DNA of 64,000 nt from Halodurantibacterium daqingensis (GTDB taxonomy: Bacteria; Pseudomonadota; Alphaproteobacteria; Rhodobacterales; Rhodobacteraceae), in the NCBI RefSeq assembly GCF_042666235.1, contig NZ_JBHTFQ010000006.1, positions 1-64,000 of the forward strand, in the 5' to 3' direction. Positions 21,486 to 30,608 of this stretch are shown one piece after another; the first letter of the stretch is position 1; every line of letters starts with the position of its first letter. Both the position numbers and the translations under genes were made by a program. The notes under the pieces were generated by a model. The model was not told where the DNA came from. It saw nothing but the letters and a program-made list of their open reading frames with translations, and did no database searches.

Positions 21486-21797
21486 TCAGTCGTTTTTGTG
21501 TTCCTTGCGCCGCCAGAGCGACCATTTCCGGCGCAGGCGGATGATCGCCGCCGACACCGAGGGGCGCAGCAGGGGCAGGTCGATCGCGAGCACCAGCAAT
21601 CCCAGCGGGATCATCCACAGGCCGAAAACCGGCAGGATCGCGAGAAAGCCGCCAAGGATCAACAGCAGCGCCAAAGGCACGCGCAGCACCACGCCCGGCC
21701 GCCCCTGGATCGCGGCGATCAGGCCGCGCAGCGCCGGCGACCGGTTGCCGAGCGCGCTGAACTGGCGGTCCAGCCGCCGTTTCTGACGATCAGTCAC
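21486..21797 (-). CDS. Small inner-membrane protein, 103 aa
   Basis: GTG start at 21797 with a G-rich stretch eight bases upstream. A basic N-terminus (TDRQKRRLDRQF) is followed by two hydrophobic segments (VLRVPLALLLILGGFLAIL and FGLWMIPLGLLVLAIDLPLL) and a very basic C-terminus (RLRRKWSLWRRKEHKND). Similar short proteins with an LPVxGLWMxPLGL motif are widespread in alphaproteobacteria, function unknown. It lies 20 bases upstream of the antiporter gene on the same strand. Confidence 0.72.
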   Translation of the reverse strand: MTDRQKRRLDRQFSALGNRSPALRGLIAAIQGRPGVVLRVPLALLLILGGFLAILPVFGLWMIPLGLLVLAIDLPLLRPSVSAAIIRLRRKWSLWRRKEHKND

Positions 21798-22241
21798 GGC
21801 CGCGCCCCCCCTGCAGGGCGGGCGGAGGATCCGGGGGGAAAGAGGTCTGCGAAAGGGCGACAGCCAGGGGCATGATGATGTCCGACAAGGATCGCGCAAG
21901 GCTTGGTCAGGTCGTCCAGACCTGCTTCTGCCAGGCGCTGCGGTCCGACATCGCAACACCATGCTGCCAGAGGGGCCCGTCCCGCCCCAAGCAGTTAGGG
22001 AGGCTGAAGCTGCGTTCAATCCCGCGGGCCGGGGAAATTTCACGCGCGCCCTTGTCAGGGCGGCGATCTGTCGCGCTGCGGAAACCCTTGCCATCGGCCG
22101 CCACGGGCGCCCGGCACGGGATATTAATAATCGGGCAATAGGGAAAATCGTCTATCAAGGAATTGTCCAGGTTGATTTCTGCCGAACCTCGCGCCGCGAC
22201 TATGCCTGATCAGCGGTGCCTCCGGCGTCAGGAGCTTTACC
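21798..22241. other. Intergenic region, no firm gene
   Basis: Holds the divergent promoters of the 103-aa gene and the Hint-domain gene. The last 120 bases are AT-richer (GATATTAATAATC) and probably carry the Hint-gene promoter. A leftward 83-codon frame at 21907-22158 (starting IDDFPYCPIINIPC) is possible but has no recognisable domain or good ribosome site. Confidence 0.5.
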
Positions 22242-23912
22242 ATGCCCTATACAGGACCGATCATCTTCACCGGAAATCATGTCGCGCAGTTCCGCGGCCA
22301 GCCCACGAACAACGGGAACCCGGGCGATGCGCATTTCGCAATGAACATCAGAGGGGCCGCCGCGATCGGCACTGCGGATGACGTGTTTCGCCTGGTCTGG
22401 GTCCAGAATCTCAACACCCGGGACGAGACGTTCCGGAATGGTCAGTTCTGGGCGATTCAGAAATACGAACCCGCGCTCGACCCCGATCGCAACCCCTCGG
22501 CCGGCGAAGAGGGCTGGGCCGAGGGCAGTTACCTCTACCGCCAGCTCAACCCCAAGCCGGACCTGGTGGCCGGCCTGGGCGGCGGGATGAACCACGTGGT
22601 CTTCGAGATCGGCGGCGGCGGCTTCCTGATCCTCGATATCAGCCGCAGCTTTGCCCTGACGGCCACGGATCTGACCTATCCGGGGCCGGGCGGCGGCGCG
22701 CTTACCTTCGCGGCGCTCGAGGCCGTCTGCTACCTGCGCGGCACCTTGATCATGACGGATCGTGGCGAGGTGCCGATCGAACAGCTTCACGAAGGCGACC
22801 GGGTCCTGTGCCGCTTTGGTGGCCTGCGCGAGGTGCGCTGGATCGGCCATCAGCTTTTCACCGGCCCGCGCGCCTTTGGCCGCGAGCCGATCCGCTTTGC
22901 CCCCGGCGCCATTGCCGAGGGCATGCCGCGCCGGACGCTGCGGGTCACACCGGGTCATGCGATGCTGGTGGGTGAAATGCTGGTGCTTGCCGCCGATCTG
23001 GTCAACGGCATCACCGTGACGCGCGAAGCGCCGCGCGAGCGGTGGGAGTATTTCCAGATCGATCTGGGCTTGCACGACCTCGTTCTGGCCGACGGAGCCT
23101 GGTCGGAAAGCTTTGCCGATTGCGCCAATCTGCGCAACGGCTTCGACAACGTGAATTCCTTCCGCCGGCGCTTTCCGCGCCATATCGCGCCGCTGCATCC
23201 ACAGCTTTGCCTGCCCCGTCCGGATGACGGCGCTGCCTTTCGCGCGGCTGTTTCCGGCGTTGCGGCGCGGGCGCTTGCACTGCGCGGGCCGGCCGAGGCG
23301 GGGGCGCTTTCCGGCTGCGTCGAAGCGGTCGCCGCGCCCTGCCGGGCCGAGGGCTGGGCGGCCGAGGCCGGCTTTCCCGGCCAGCCCGTCGCGCTCGAGG
23401 TGGTTCTGGATGACAGGGTGATCGGAGAGACACTGGCCTGCCTGCCGCAGCCCGGGCGCCGGGACCGGATGCGGCAGCGATTCGTCTTCGAGGGCGCGCA
23501 GCCGCTGACCGTTGCAGAGCTGCGTCGTCTGATCCTGCGCAGACCCGGCGACGGCGCGGTACTGGCCCCCGTGCCGCCCGCGCAGCCGGGACCTTTGGAC
23601 GGCCATCTTGATCTGATCGGCCCCTCGGGGCTGATCGAGGGCTGTGCGCGCGATACCGATCACCCCGGGCATCCGGTCGCGCTGGAGCTGTGGCTTGATG
23701 GCGAATGTCTCGGGATCCTGGTCGCCTGCAGGGCCCGGCGCGATCTTGCCGCGGCGGGACTTGGCGATTGTGCGTTTTCTTTCGACACACGTCGGCGCCT
23801 GTCGCGCCATGCGGCTGCCACGATGGAGCTTCGCCGTGTCGGCGATGGCGCACTCCTGAAACGCTCGGCGCAGACACGGCTGCCGGACGTCGGCCCTCGC
23901 GCCGTGGCCTGA
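22242..23912 (+). CDS. Hint-domain-containing protein
   Basis: A 556-aa protein. Residues 1-165 form an N-terminal domain rich in Gly and aromatic residues. Residues about 167-310 are a Hint_2-type domain: the Cys-led CYLRGTLIMTDRGEVPIEQL, EGDRVLCRFGGLREVRWIG, TLRVTPGHAMLVGE and LGLHDLVLADG blocks are clear. The C-terminal 200 residues contain two copies of an approximately 85-aa unit (first around PGQPVALEVVLDDRVIGE, second around PGHPVALELWLDGECLGI). Such proteins are common in Rhodobacterales and resemble self-processing or secreted proteins, although their role is unknown. It is preceded by GGAG about nine bases from the ATG and stands alone. Confidence 0.85.
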   Translation: MPYTGPIIFTGNHVAQFRGQPTNNGNPGDAHFAMNIRGAAAIGTADDVFRLVWVQNLNTRDETFRNGQFWAIQKYEPALDPDRNPSAGEEGWAEGSYLYRQLNPKPDLVAGLGGGMNHVVFEIGGGGFLILDISRSFALTATDLTYPGPGGGALTFAALEAVCYLRGTLIMTDRGEVPIEQLHEGDRVLCRFGGLREVRWIGHQLFTGPRAFGREPIRFAPGAIAEGMPRRTLRVTPGHAMLVGEMLVLAADLVNGITVTREAPRERWEYFQIDLGLHDLVLADGAWSESFADCANLRNGFDNVNSFRRRFPRHIAPLHPQLCLPRPDDGAAFRAAVSGVAARALALRGPAEAGALSGCVEAVAAPCRAEGWAAEAGFPGQPVALEVVLDDRVIGETLACLPQPGRRDRMRQRFVFEGAQPLTVAELRRLILRRPGDGAVLAPVPPAQPGPLDGHLDLIGPSGLIEGCARDTDHPGHPVALELWLDGECLGILVACRARRDLAAAGLGDCAFSFDTRRRLSRHAAATMELRRVGDGALLKRSAQTRLPDVGPRAVA

Positions 23913-24445
23913 CCCCGGAGGCAGCAGGGCAGGCGCGGCCCCGGGCCGGGGCGGATCCTGGGGGCAGCGTGATCCGCCCATGCCAGGCGTCGAACATCGG
24001 CGGCGCCGCAGGGATGCAGGCGTGACGCAGCGCAGGGCTGAACGGCCCCGGAGATCGCGTGCTCCGCTGGCACAAGGCCGCTGCGGCCTTCCCGCATCGG
24101 CCCGGCGGTTCCGTCAGGCAGGATCGCCACCGGCGTGACGACCGCTTCCGCGCGAGGCGATCCGCGACGGCGACCCGACGACTCAGGCTGCGGCCTTTGC
24201 GCGTTGCCCTCCCTCTCGCCAGGACTGAGGGTGCAAATCCGGGCTGCCCGAGACAGATCCCCCCCGGAATGGCGCGCCAAGGGGGGTCCGCCATCGGACA
24301 TTGCCCGGATTTCGGTCACCCGCAGCCACGCGGCCACCCGAGGGGGGCGGGTGACGGCGTGCAAGCGGGCGGCGCAGCCGCCGCTTTGGCACTGGACAGC
24401 GGCGCGGGCTGCGGGCAGGCTGCGGGCCAGCGAAAAGGGGACTTG
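23913..24445. other. Intergenic region, nothing recognised
   Basis: 533 bases of very high GC between the Hint-domain gene and a small membrane-protein gene. Open frames here lack ribosome sites and domains. An AAAAGGGGA ribosome site at the right end serves the gene at 24446. Confidence 0.5.
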
Positions 24446-24880
24446 ATGACGGAACACGTGGAAACACCGTGGCATTTCTGGCCGATGCTGTTCCTGACCG
24501 TGCTCTGGCAGGGGTGTCTGGCGACAGGCTACGTGCTGTGGCGGATCGAGCATCCTGCCTGGATCGGGCGCTTCCCTCCCGATTTTTCCGGCTTTCTGGA
24601 CGAATTGCCGCTGTGGGCCGAGTTGGTCTGGGCCCTTGCAGTCTGGGCCGGGCTTCTGGGGGCGCTGCTGATGGTCGGACGCGTGGCCGGGGCGGCGCTG
24701 GCGCTGGCCATCGGATTTCTGGGCCTTCTGGGGCTGATGCTCGGCCTGTTCGTTCTTCCGCCGGGCCTTCCGGCCGTGGCGGGGCGGGGGCACATGGCGC
24801 TGTTCATCGCGGCGGTGGCCGTCTCGGCCGGGCTGTGGGCCTATGCCCGCGAACAGAAACAGGCGGGCGTGCTGGACTAG
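24446..24880 (+). CDS. Integral membrane protein, 144 aa
   Basis: ATG 24446 follows AGGGGA. Four hydrophobic segments are visible: FWPMLFLTVLWQGCLATGYV, LVWALAVWAGLLGALLMVG, ALALAIGFLGLLGLMLGLFV and MALFIAAVAVSAGLWAYA. The C-terminus (REQKQAGVLD) is cytoplasmic by its charge. No family was recognised. It converges on the MobA-like gene with a four-base overlap. Confidence 0.72.
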   Translation: MTEHVETPWHFWPMLFLTVLWQGCLATGYVLWRIEHPAWIGRFPPDFSGFLDELPLWAELVWALAVWAGLLGALLMVGRVAGAALALAIGFLGLLGLMLGLFVLPPGLPAVAGRGHMALFIAAVAVSAGLWAYAREQKQAGVLD

Positions 24881-25458
24881 CGCCCGGCGCGCCAGGCGGC
24901 CCAGTCCTCGGGCGTATCGAGGTCGGTGATCGCGCGCCGGCCCGGCAGGGGAAACAAGCGCACGCTGTCGGCATGGGCCTGCAGGATCGGCCGGGCGCCA
25001 CGATCCCCGGACAGATCGGCGAACTGGCCGAACAGGGCGCGCGGAAAGATCACCGGATGCCCCGGCACCGTTCCCGCGCTGGCACGAAGGATCTGCCCGG
25101 GTGTTGCGCGCCAGGCCGCGATCAGCGCCAGCAGATCGTCGGTTCCGATCTCGGGCAGGTCGGCCAGCAGGATCATCACCGCCTCGGCCCAGGCCAGCGC
25201 GGCCACGCCGGCGCGCAGCGATGCGGCCAGCCCCGTGCCTGCGTCGGCCACCGTCAGAACCGGCTGATCGGCTGAAAGCGCCCGGCGCCGCGCAGGATCG
25301 CCGGGGGGCAATGTCACAAGAACCTCGGCGCCCGTCGCGCGGGCCACGGCTGCCTGCCGCGCCAGCAGGGGGACGCCCGCCACCGGCTCCAGCAGCTTGT
25401 CGCGGCCCCGCATCCGCCGCGAGGCGCCAGCCGCCGGAATGAGGATCGCGACTGTCAT
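24877..25458 (-). CDS. MobA/MocA-like nucleotidyltransferase
   Basis: A 193-aa NTP transferase. The nucleotide-binding loop is LIPAAGASRRMRGRDKLL and the metal-binding segment is MILLADLPEIGTDDL; GHPVIFPRALF and DLDTPEDWAAW near the end are typical of the MocA/CoxC-like family that attaches CMP or GMP to molybdopterin. No xanthine or CO dehydrogenase genes lie nearby, so the target enzyme is unknown. It follows the liv operon terminator and is transcribed in the same direction. Confidence 0.85.
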   Translation of the reverse strand: MTVAILIPAAGASRRMRGRDKLLEPVAGVPLLARQAAVARATGAEVLVTLPPGDPARRRALSADQPVLTVADAGTGLAASLRAGVAALAWAEAVMILLADLPEIGTDDLLALIAAWRATPGQILRASAGTVPGHPVIFPRALFGQFADLSGDRGARPILQAHADSVRLFPLPGRRAITDLDTPEDWAAWRAGR

Positions 25459-25483
25459 CGCCGCCCTCCGATCATAATGGCAA

Positions 25484-25503
25484 AGGGCGCCCGGGGGCGC
25501 CCT
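25484..25503 (-). terminator. Rho-independent terminator after livM
   Basis: AGGGCGCC and GGCGCCCT form a perfect 8-bp stem around CGGG. Read on the minus strand it lies seven bases after the livM stop and is followed by a TTTGCC stretch. Confidence 0.7.
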
Positions 25504-25509
25504 CTGATC

Positions 25510-26811
25510 TCATTTCTCGGGGATCAGCCCCCTGGGGCTGAAGCGCAGCACCAGAAGCAGCACCACCCCCATCGTCAGCAGCCGCATATGCGCCGCCGAA
25601 TCCAGCAGATGCGTCCGCAGCGCCCCGTCGGCCATGCCCGCCGTCACCGCCCCGATCAGCCAGAGGCCGATCGGTTCGACCATGACCCAAAGCCACCAGA
25701 TCAGGAAACCGCCCAGAACCGCGCCCCAGTTGTTGCCCGATCCGCCGACAATCACCATCACCCAGATGAGGAAGGTGAAGCGCAGCGGCTGATAGGTGCC
25801 GGGGGTCAACTGCCCGTCCAGCGTGGTCATCATCGCGCCGGCGATGCCGCAGACCGCGCAGCCCAGGATGAAGATCTGCAGATGCCGCCGCGTCACATCC
25901 TTGCCCATGGCGGCCGCCGCCACCTCGTTGTCGCGGATGGCACGCATCATCCGGCCCCAGGGGGACCGCAGCGCCATTTCAGCCAGCCAGACCAGCACCA
26001 GAAGCACCACGATGAACAGGCCCGCATAGGCCAGCTTGACCGCGATCCCCGAGGCCGCGACCGGATCAAGGCCCCAGCCCGTGACCCGCGTCACAAAGCC
26101 CTCGCTGCGCTGCAGATCCACCTCGAAGGGAACGGGGCGGGGCAGGCCCACGACGTTCTTCACGCCGCGGCTCAGCCAGTCCTCGTTCTTCAGCATGGCG
26201 ATGATGATCTCGGCGATGCCAAGCGTCGCGATGGCAAGGTAGTCCGAGCGCAGGCCCAGCGCCGTCTTGCCGATCAGCCAGGCCACGCCCGCTGCCAGCA
26301 ACCCGCCCGCCGGCCAGGACAGCAGGATCGGCAGGCCCAGCCCGCCCAGATAGCCGGTCGCGGCCGGGTTCACCGCCTCGATCGCGCTGACGCCGGGATC
26401 GAAGACCGCACGGAACAGGAAGAAGCCACCCACCAGGATCACCACGATCCCCAGTCCGCGCATCCGGCCCTGCGGCATCCGTTTCCAGAACAGCACCGCT
26501 GCCGCGATGGTCATGGCCCCCAGCACAAGCCCCAGGATCACCTGAAGGCCGCCGGCCGCCCAGGCCTCGTGCACCGGCGGCATCGAGATCAGCACCGCCG
26601 CCAGGCCGCCCAGCGCCACGAAGCCCATGATCCCGATGTTGAACAGCCCCGCAAAGCCCCATTGCATGTTGACCCCCAGCGCAAGGATCGCCGAGATGAG
26701 GCCCATGTTGAAGATCGTCAGGGTGACGTTCCAGCTCTGGGTGATGCCGGTCAGCAGGAACAGCAGCGCCACAAGGGCAAACAGCCCGAGGTTTCTCAGG
26801 TTCACGCTCAT
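25510..26811 (-). CDS. livM: Branched-chain amino acid ABC transporter permease LivM
   Basis: A 433-aa inner-membrane permease. It has many hydrophobic segments, the LivM-type N-terminal AILALGVNMQWGFAGLFNIG, the conserved ALRSDYLAIATLGIAEII loop, and an EAA-like GRMMRAIRDNEVAAAAMGKD near residue 300 that contacts the ATPases. The C-terminal part contains VIVGGSGNNWGAVLGG. It is longer than Escherichia coli LivM because of an inserted hydrophobic region (residues 95-150). Four-base overlap with livH. Together with LivH it forms the translocation channel. Confidence 0.93.
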   Translation of the reverse strand: MSVNLRNLGLFALVALLFLLTGITQSWNVTLTIFNMGLISAILALGVNMQWGFAGLFNIGIMGFVALGGLAAVLISMPPVHEAWAAGGLQVILGLVLGAMTIAAAVLFWKRMPQGRMRGLGIVVILVGGFFLFRAVFDPGVSAIEAVNPAATGYLGGLGLPILLSWPAGGLLAAGVAWLIGKTALGLRSDYLAIATLGIAEIIIAMLKNEDWLSRGVKNVVGLPRPVPFEVDLQRSEGFVTRVTGWGLDPVAASGIAVKLAYAGLFIVVLLVLVWLAEMALRSPWGRMMRAIRDNEVAAAAMGKDVTRRHLQIFILGCAVCGIAGAMMTTLDGQLTPGTYQPLRFTFLIWVMVIVGGSGNNWGAVLGGFLIWWLWVMVEPIGLWLIGAVTAGMADGALRTHLLDSAAHMRLLTMGVVLLLVLRFSPRGLIPEK

Positions 26812-27818
26812 GACTGTTGCCCCTTGAACAGGCCCGTCGGCTTGAACAGAAGCACGATGATGAGGATCGTGAAGCTGACGGCGAATTTGTAGTCGGTGGA
26901 AAGAAGCTGCACCAGCCCCTCGGGTGCGAGGGTATCGGGCAGGATATAGGTCAGAAACCGCTTGAAGGCATAGGTCACCGTGATCTCGGAATAGGCGATG
27001 ATGAACCCGCCCGCGATCGCCCCCAGCGGATTGCCCAGCCCGCCCACGATCGCCGAGGCGAAGATCGGCAACAGAAGCTGGAAATAGGTGAAGGCCTTGA
27101 AGCTTTTATCAAGCCCGTAAAGCACCCCCGCCGTTGTCGCCAGCGCCGCCGTGATGACCCAGGTCACCGCCACCACCCGTTCGGGGTTGATGCCCGAAAG
27201 CAGCGCCAGATCCTCGTTGTCGGAAAAGGCCCGCATCGACTTGCCGGTGCGGGTATTCTTCAGGAACCAGAACAGCGCCGCCACGATGATGACCGCCGCG
27301 ATCACCGTGATGACCTGCGTGGTGCGGATCGCCAGCCCCTCGGCGAGGCCCGTCATTTCACGAAAGCCCCGGGCGTCGATCACGAAGCGTGCGCCATCGT
27401 CAAAGCGGTATTCGTTCACCCCGATGCCAAAGCGCACCAGCGCGTTCATCACGAACATCACCCCCAGCGATACCATGACCAGGATCACCGGCGCCGCCCG
27501 CACCTTGCGGTAGAAGCGATAGACGATACGGTCGGTGCTCAGAAGCAGCAGCGCCGTGACCGCAATCGCCACCGGCAGCGCCAGAAGCGCCGTCGGCAGC
27601 GGCCCGAGCGAGACGCCGAGCGCCTGCAACCCCCAGGTGACGAGGATGGCGATCATGGTGCCGAAGGCCATCGTGTCGCCATGGGCGAAGTTGGAAAAGC
27701 GCAGGATGCCGAAGATCAGCGTGACCCCCAGCGCCCCCAGCGCGAGCTGCGCCCCATAGGCCGTGGCCGGCACGATGACGAAGTTGGTCAACACGACCAG
27801 TGCATTGAGAAGATCCAT
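26808..27818 (-). CDS. livH: Branched-chain amino acid ABC transporter permease LivH
   Basis: A 336-aa inner-membrane permease from ATG 27818. Hydrophobic helices include LALGALGVTLIFGILRFSNF, with the family signature ALGVTLIFGILRFSNFAHGD, and later TTAGVLYGLDKSF and FASAIVGGLGNPLGAIAGGF. The coupling segment is GKSMRAFSDNEDLALLSGI. The open frame continues upstream of this ATG, but that part overlaps livF. It is the partner of LivM and precedes it in the operon. Confidence 0.93.
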   Translation of the reverse strand: MDLLNALVVLTNFVIVPATAYGAQLALGALGVTLIFGILRFSNFAHGDTMAFGTMIAILVTWGLQALGVSLGPLPTALLALPVAIAVTALLLLSTDRIVYRFYRKVRAAPVILVMVSLGVMFVMNALVRFGIGVNEYRFDDGARFVIDARGFREMTGLAEGLAIRTTQVITVIAAVIIVAALFWFLKNTRTGKSMRAFSDNEDLALLSGINPERVVAVTWVITAALATTAGVLYGLDKSFKAFTYFQLLLPIFASAIVGGLGNPLGAIAGGFIIAYSEITVTYAFKRFLTYILPDTLAPEGLVQLLSTDYKFAVSFTILIIVLLFKPTGLFKGQQS

Positions 27819-27822
27819 CGCT

Positions 27823-28527
27823 TCAGCCCCCCAGGAAGGTTCTGCGGACCTCGGGGTCGGCCAGAAGCGCCGCGCCGGTGTCGGTATATCGGTTTGCGCC
27901 CTGCACAAGCACATAGCCCATGTCGGCGATCTCCAGCGCCTGCCGGGCGTTCTGTTCCACCATGAGGATCGAGATGCCGGTGCGCGCCACCTCGATGATC
28001 CGGTCGAACAGCTCATCCATCACGATCGGGCTGACACCGGCGGTGGGTTCGTCCAGCATCAGGACCTTGGGCTGGGTCATCAGGGCCCGGCCCACGGCGA
28101 CCTGCTGCCGCTGGCCGCCCGAAAGCTCGCCCGCCGGCTGCCGGCGCTTTTCCCGCAGGATCGGGAAGAGGTCATAGACCTGCTCCATCGTCGGACGGAT
28201 GTCGTCGCGGCGCAGGAAGGCGCCCATTTCAAGGTTCTCCTCGACCGTCATCGAGGTGAAGATGTTCTGCGTCTGCGGCACGAAGGCCATGCCCTTGGCA
28301 ACGCGGTCCTGCGGCGACAGCGCGGTGATATCCTCGCCATCCAGCCGCACCGCGCCCCCGCGCAGCTTCAGCATTCCGAAGACGGCCTTCATCGCGGTGG
28401 ACTTGCCGGCGCCGTTCGGCCCCACGATCACCGCAATCTGGCCCTTTTCGACGGCAAGCGTGCAGCCGTGCAGGATATCGACCGGGCCATAGCCGCCCGT
28501 CATGTTCTCGCCGATGAGAAAGCTCAT
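27823..28527 (-). CDS. livF: Branched-chain amino acid ABC transporter ATP-binding protein LivF
   Basis: A 234-aa ABC ATPase. Walker A is GPNGAGKSTAMKAV, the Q-loop is FVPQTQNIFTSMTVEENL, the signature is GELSGGQRQQVAVGRAL, Walker B is VLMLDEPTAGVSP, and the H-loop region is ILMVEQNARQAL, with Q in place of the usual His as is normal for LivF. Four-base overlap with livG upstream. Confidence 0.95.
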   Translation of the reverse strand: MSFLIGENMTGGYGPVDILHGCTLAVEKGQIAVIVGPNGAGKSTAMKAVFGMLKLRGGAVRLDGEDITALSPQDRVAKGMAFVPQTQNIFTSMTVEENLEMGAFLRRDDIRPTMEQVYDLFPILREKRRQPAGELSGGQRQQVAVGRALMTQPKVLMLDEPTAGVSPIVMDELFDRIIEVARTGISILMVEQNARQALEIADMGYVLVQGANRYTDTGAALLADPEVRRTFLGG

Positions 28528-29309
28528 GCCGTGCCCCCCACGACCTTGTTCTTGAGCCCGGTGCCCAGATAGGCCTCGATCACCCGTTCGTCGTTCTTGA
28601 CCTCTTCGACCGTGCCCTCGGCCAGCACCTTGCCCTCGGCCATGCAGATGACCGGGTCGCAGAGGCGGCCGATGAAGTCCATGTCATGCTCGATCACGCA
28701 GAAGGTATAGCCGCGTTCGCGGTTCAGCCGCACGATGGCATCCCCGATCGTGTTCAGAAGCGTGCGGTTCACGCCCGCGCCGACTTCATCCAGAAAGACG
28801 ATCTTGGCATCGACCATCATGGTCCGCCCCAGCTCCAGCAGTTTCTTCTGCCCGCCCGAGATGTTCGAGGCGCGTTCCTCCGCCAGATGGCTGATGGTGA
28901 GGAACTCCAGCACCTCGTCCGCCTTGCGGCGCAGCGCGCGTTCCTCTTCGGCGATGGCGCGGCGGCGGAACCAGGTGTTCCACAACGTTTCGCCCAGTTG
29001 CCCGGCCGGCACCATCATCAGGTTTTCCCGCACGGTCATCGAGCTGAATTCATGCGCGATCTGGAAGGTGCGCAGCAGCCCCTTGTGAAACAGCGCATGC
29101 GGCGGAAGGCCGGTGATATCCTCGCCATCCATCAGCACGCGCCCCGAAGTGGCCGGAAGCCGCCCCGCGATGACATTGAACAGCGTGGTCTTGCCCGCGC
29201 CGTTCGGTCCGATCAGCCCGGTGATCGAGCCTTTCCTGATCTCCAGCGAAGCGCCATCGACGGCATGGAAGCCCCCGAAGTGCTTGTGGAGGTTCTCCAC
29301 GACGATCAT
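28524..29309 (-). CDS. livG: Branched-chain amino acid ABC transporter ATP-binding protein LivG
   Basis: A 261-aa ABC ATPase starting at ATG 29309 (MIVVENLHKHFGG), which has GGGAGA upstream; an in-frame ATG at 29330 is less well placed. Walker A is GPNGAGKTTLFNV, the signature is NISGGQKKLLELGRTM, Walker B is IVFLDEVGAGVNRTL, and the H-loop is CVIEHDMDFIG. The C-terminal LivG-type extension (NDERVIEAYLGTG) is present. It pairs with LivF to energise LivHM. Confidence 0.95.
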   Translation of the reverse strand: MIVVENLHKHFGGFHAVDGASLEIRKGSITGLIGPNGAGKTTLFNVIAGRLPATSGRVLMDGEDITGLPPHALFHKGLLRTFQIAHEFSSMTVRENLMMVPAGQLGETLWNTWFRRRAIAEEERALRRKADEVLEFLTISHLAEERASNISGGQKKLLELGRTMMVDAKIVFLDEVGAGVNRTLLNTIGDAIVRLNRERGYTFCVIEHDMDFIGRLCDPVICMAEGKVLAEGTVEEVKNDERVIEAYLGTGLKNKVVGGTA

Positions 29310-29370
29310 TGCTGATCTCCCTGTTGCCATAGTCTTGCGCCGGGGCGCAGCCTGGCCTTGATTATTGAAA

Positions 29371-29393
29371 CAGCCCGGCCTTTCGCCGGGCTG
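29371..29393 (-). terminator. Hairpin terminator/attenuator between livJ and livG
   Basis: CAGCCCGGC and GCCGGGCTG pair perfectly around a 5-base loop. On the minus strand it follows livJ by 27 bases and is followed by TTTCAATAATC. Partial termination would give more binding protein than membrane components. Confidence 0.75.
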
Positions 29394-29420
29394 CCTGGCC
29401 TTGTCAAACGTGACGCAGGG

Positions 29421-30608
29421 TCAACGGAAGCCGACCGTCTCGATCACGCCGTCGCGGATCTCGATTTCGCGGTAATTGCCTGCGCTTTCACCGGGGCCGA
29501 TCAGGTCAACGGCTGTCGCGCCGACATAATCGACCTCGCCGCCTTCCTTCAGGATCTCGATCGCGCGGGCAAGATCGCCCGGCATGATCTCTTCGCCGGG
29601 GCCGTTGGCGACCGACATGATGTGATCCTTGAAGACGGCCGGATCGGTCGAACCCGAGGCCTGCATCGCCAGCAGGATCAGCGCGGCGGCGTCATAGCTT
29701 TCGGCCGCGAAGGCCGAGGTGCCGTCAAAGCCCGCCTCTGCCGCCATTTCGGCAAAGATCGAGGCGCCTTCGCTGTCGGTGCCGGGATACTGACCGAAGG
29801 ATCCGTTCAGCCCGTCGCCGATATTGGCCACAAGCGCCTCGCCCACCATGCCGTCGGGCAGCACGAAGGTGTCGAAGGCGCCGGTATCAAGCGCCGCCTG
29901 GATGATGCCGCGGCCGCCCTGATCGACATAGCCGGCCACCACCAGCACCTCGCCCCCGGCCGAGGCCAGCGCGCCCACTTCGGCCGAATAGTCGGCCTTG
30001 CCGTCCTCGTGGGCGGCGTTGATCGTCACGGTGCCGCCCGCTTCGGTGAAGGCCGCGGCAAAGCTGTCGGCAAGGCCCTTGCCGTAGTCGTTGTTGGTAT
30101 AGGTCACGGCCACGGTGTTGATGCCGCGATCACGCAGGATCTCGGTCATCACGACGCCCTGGCGCGCGTCCGACGGGGCGGTGCGGAAGAACAGGCCGTC
30201 ATCCTCGGCGGTGGACAGCGCCGGCGAGGTGGCCGAGGGCGACACCATCACGATGCCGTTCGGGCGCGCGACGTTCTGCAGGATGGCCGTGGTCACACCC
30301 GAGCAATCGGCCCCCATGAGCGCCTGAACGCCTTCCGAAGTCACCAGCCGTTCCGCTGCCGCGGTGGCCGCCGAGGCGTCGATGCAGGTCGAATCGGCGC
30401 GGACCGTGCTGACCGTCTGGCCGTCCAGCAGCGTGCCCGCCGCATTCACCTCGGCAACCGCCAGTTCCGCTCCGGCAGCCATCGCGGGGGTGATCGATTC
30501 CAGCGGGCCGGTGAAGCCGAGGATGATGCCGATCTTGATGTCTTGCGCGGCTGCGGCACCGGCCATCAGCGTCAGCGCGGCGGTGCTGGTCAGAAGCAGT
30601 TTTTTCAT
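29421..30608 (-). CDS. livJ: Branched-chain amino acid ABC transporter substrate-binding protein
   Basis: A 395-aa periplasmic binding protein with signal peptide (MKKLLLTSTAALTLMAGAAA, cut after AAAQ). The mature start DIKIGIILGFTGPLESITP is typical of the Leu/Ile/Val-binding family (Peripla_BP_6), as are GADCSGVTTAILQNVARPN, FFRTAPSDARQGVVMTEIL and VAVTYTNNDYGKGLADSF. It captures amino acids (or amides/peptides in some family members) for LivHMGF. It is the first gene of the leftward operon and is separated from livG by a hairpin. Confidence 0.93.
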   Translation of the reverse strand: MKKLLLTSTAALTLMAGAAAAQDIKIGIILGFTGPLESITPAMAAGAELAVAEVNAAGTLLDGQTVSTVRADSTCIDASAATAAAERLVTSEGVQALMGADCSGVTTAILQNVARPNGIVMVSPSATSPALSTAEDDGLFFRTAPSDARQGVVMTEILRDRGINTVAVTYTNNDYGKGLADSFAAAFTEAGGTVTINAAHEDGKADYSAEVGALASAGGEVLVVAGYVDQGGRGIIQAALDTGAFDTFVLPDGMVGEALVANIGDGLNGSFGQYPGTDSEGASIFAEMAAEAGFDGTSAFAAESYDAAALILLAMQASGSTDPAVFKDHIMSVANGPGEEIMPGDLARAIEILKEGGEVDYVGATAVDLIGPGESAGNYREIEIRDGVIETVGFR

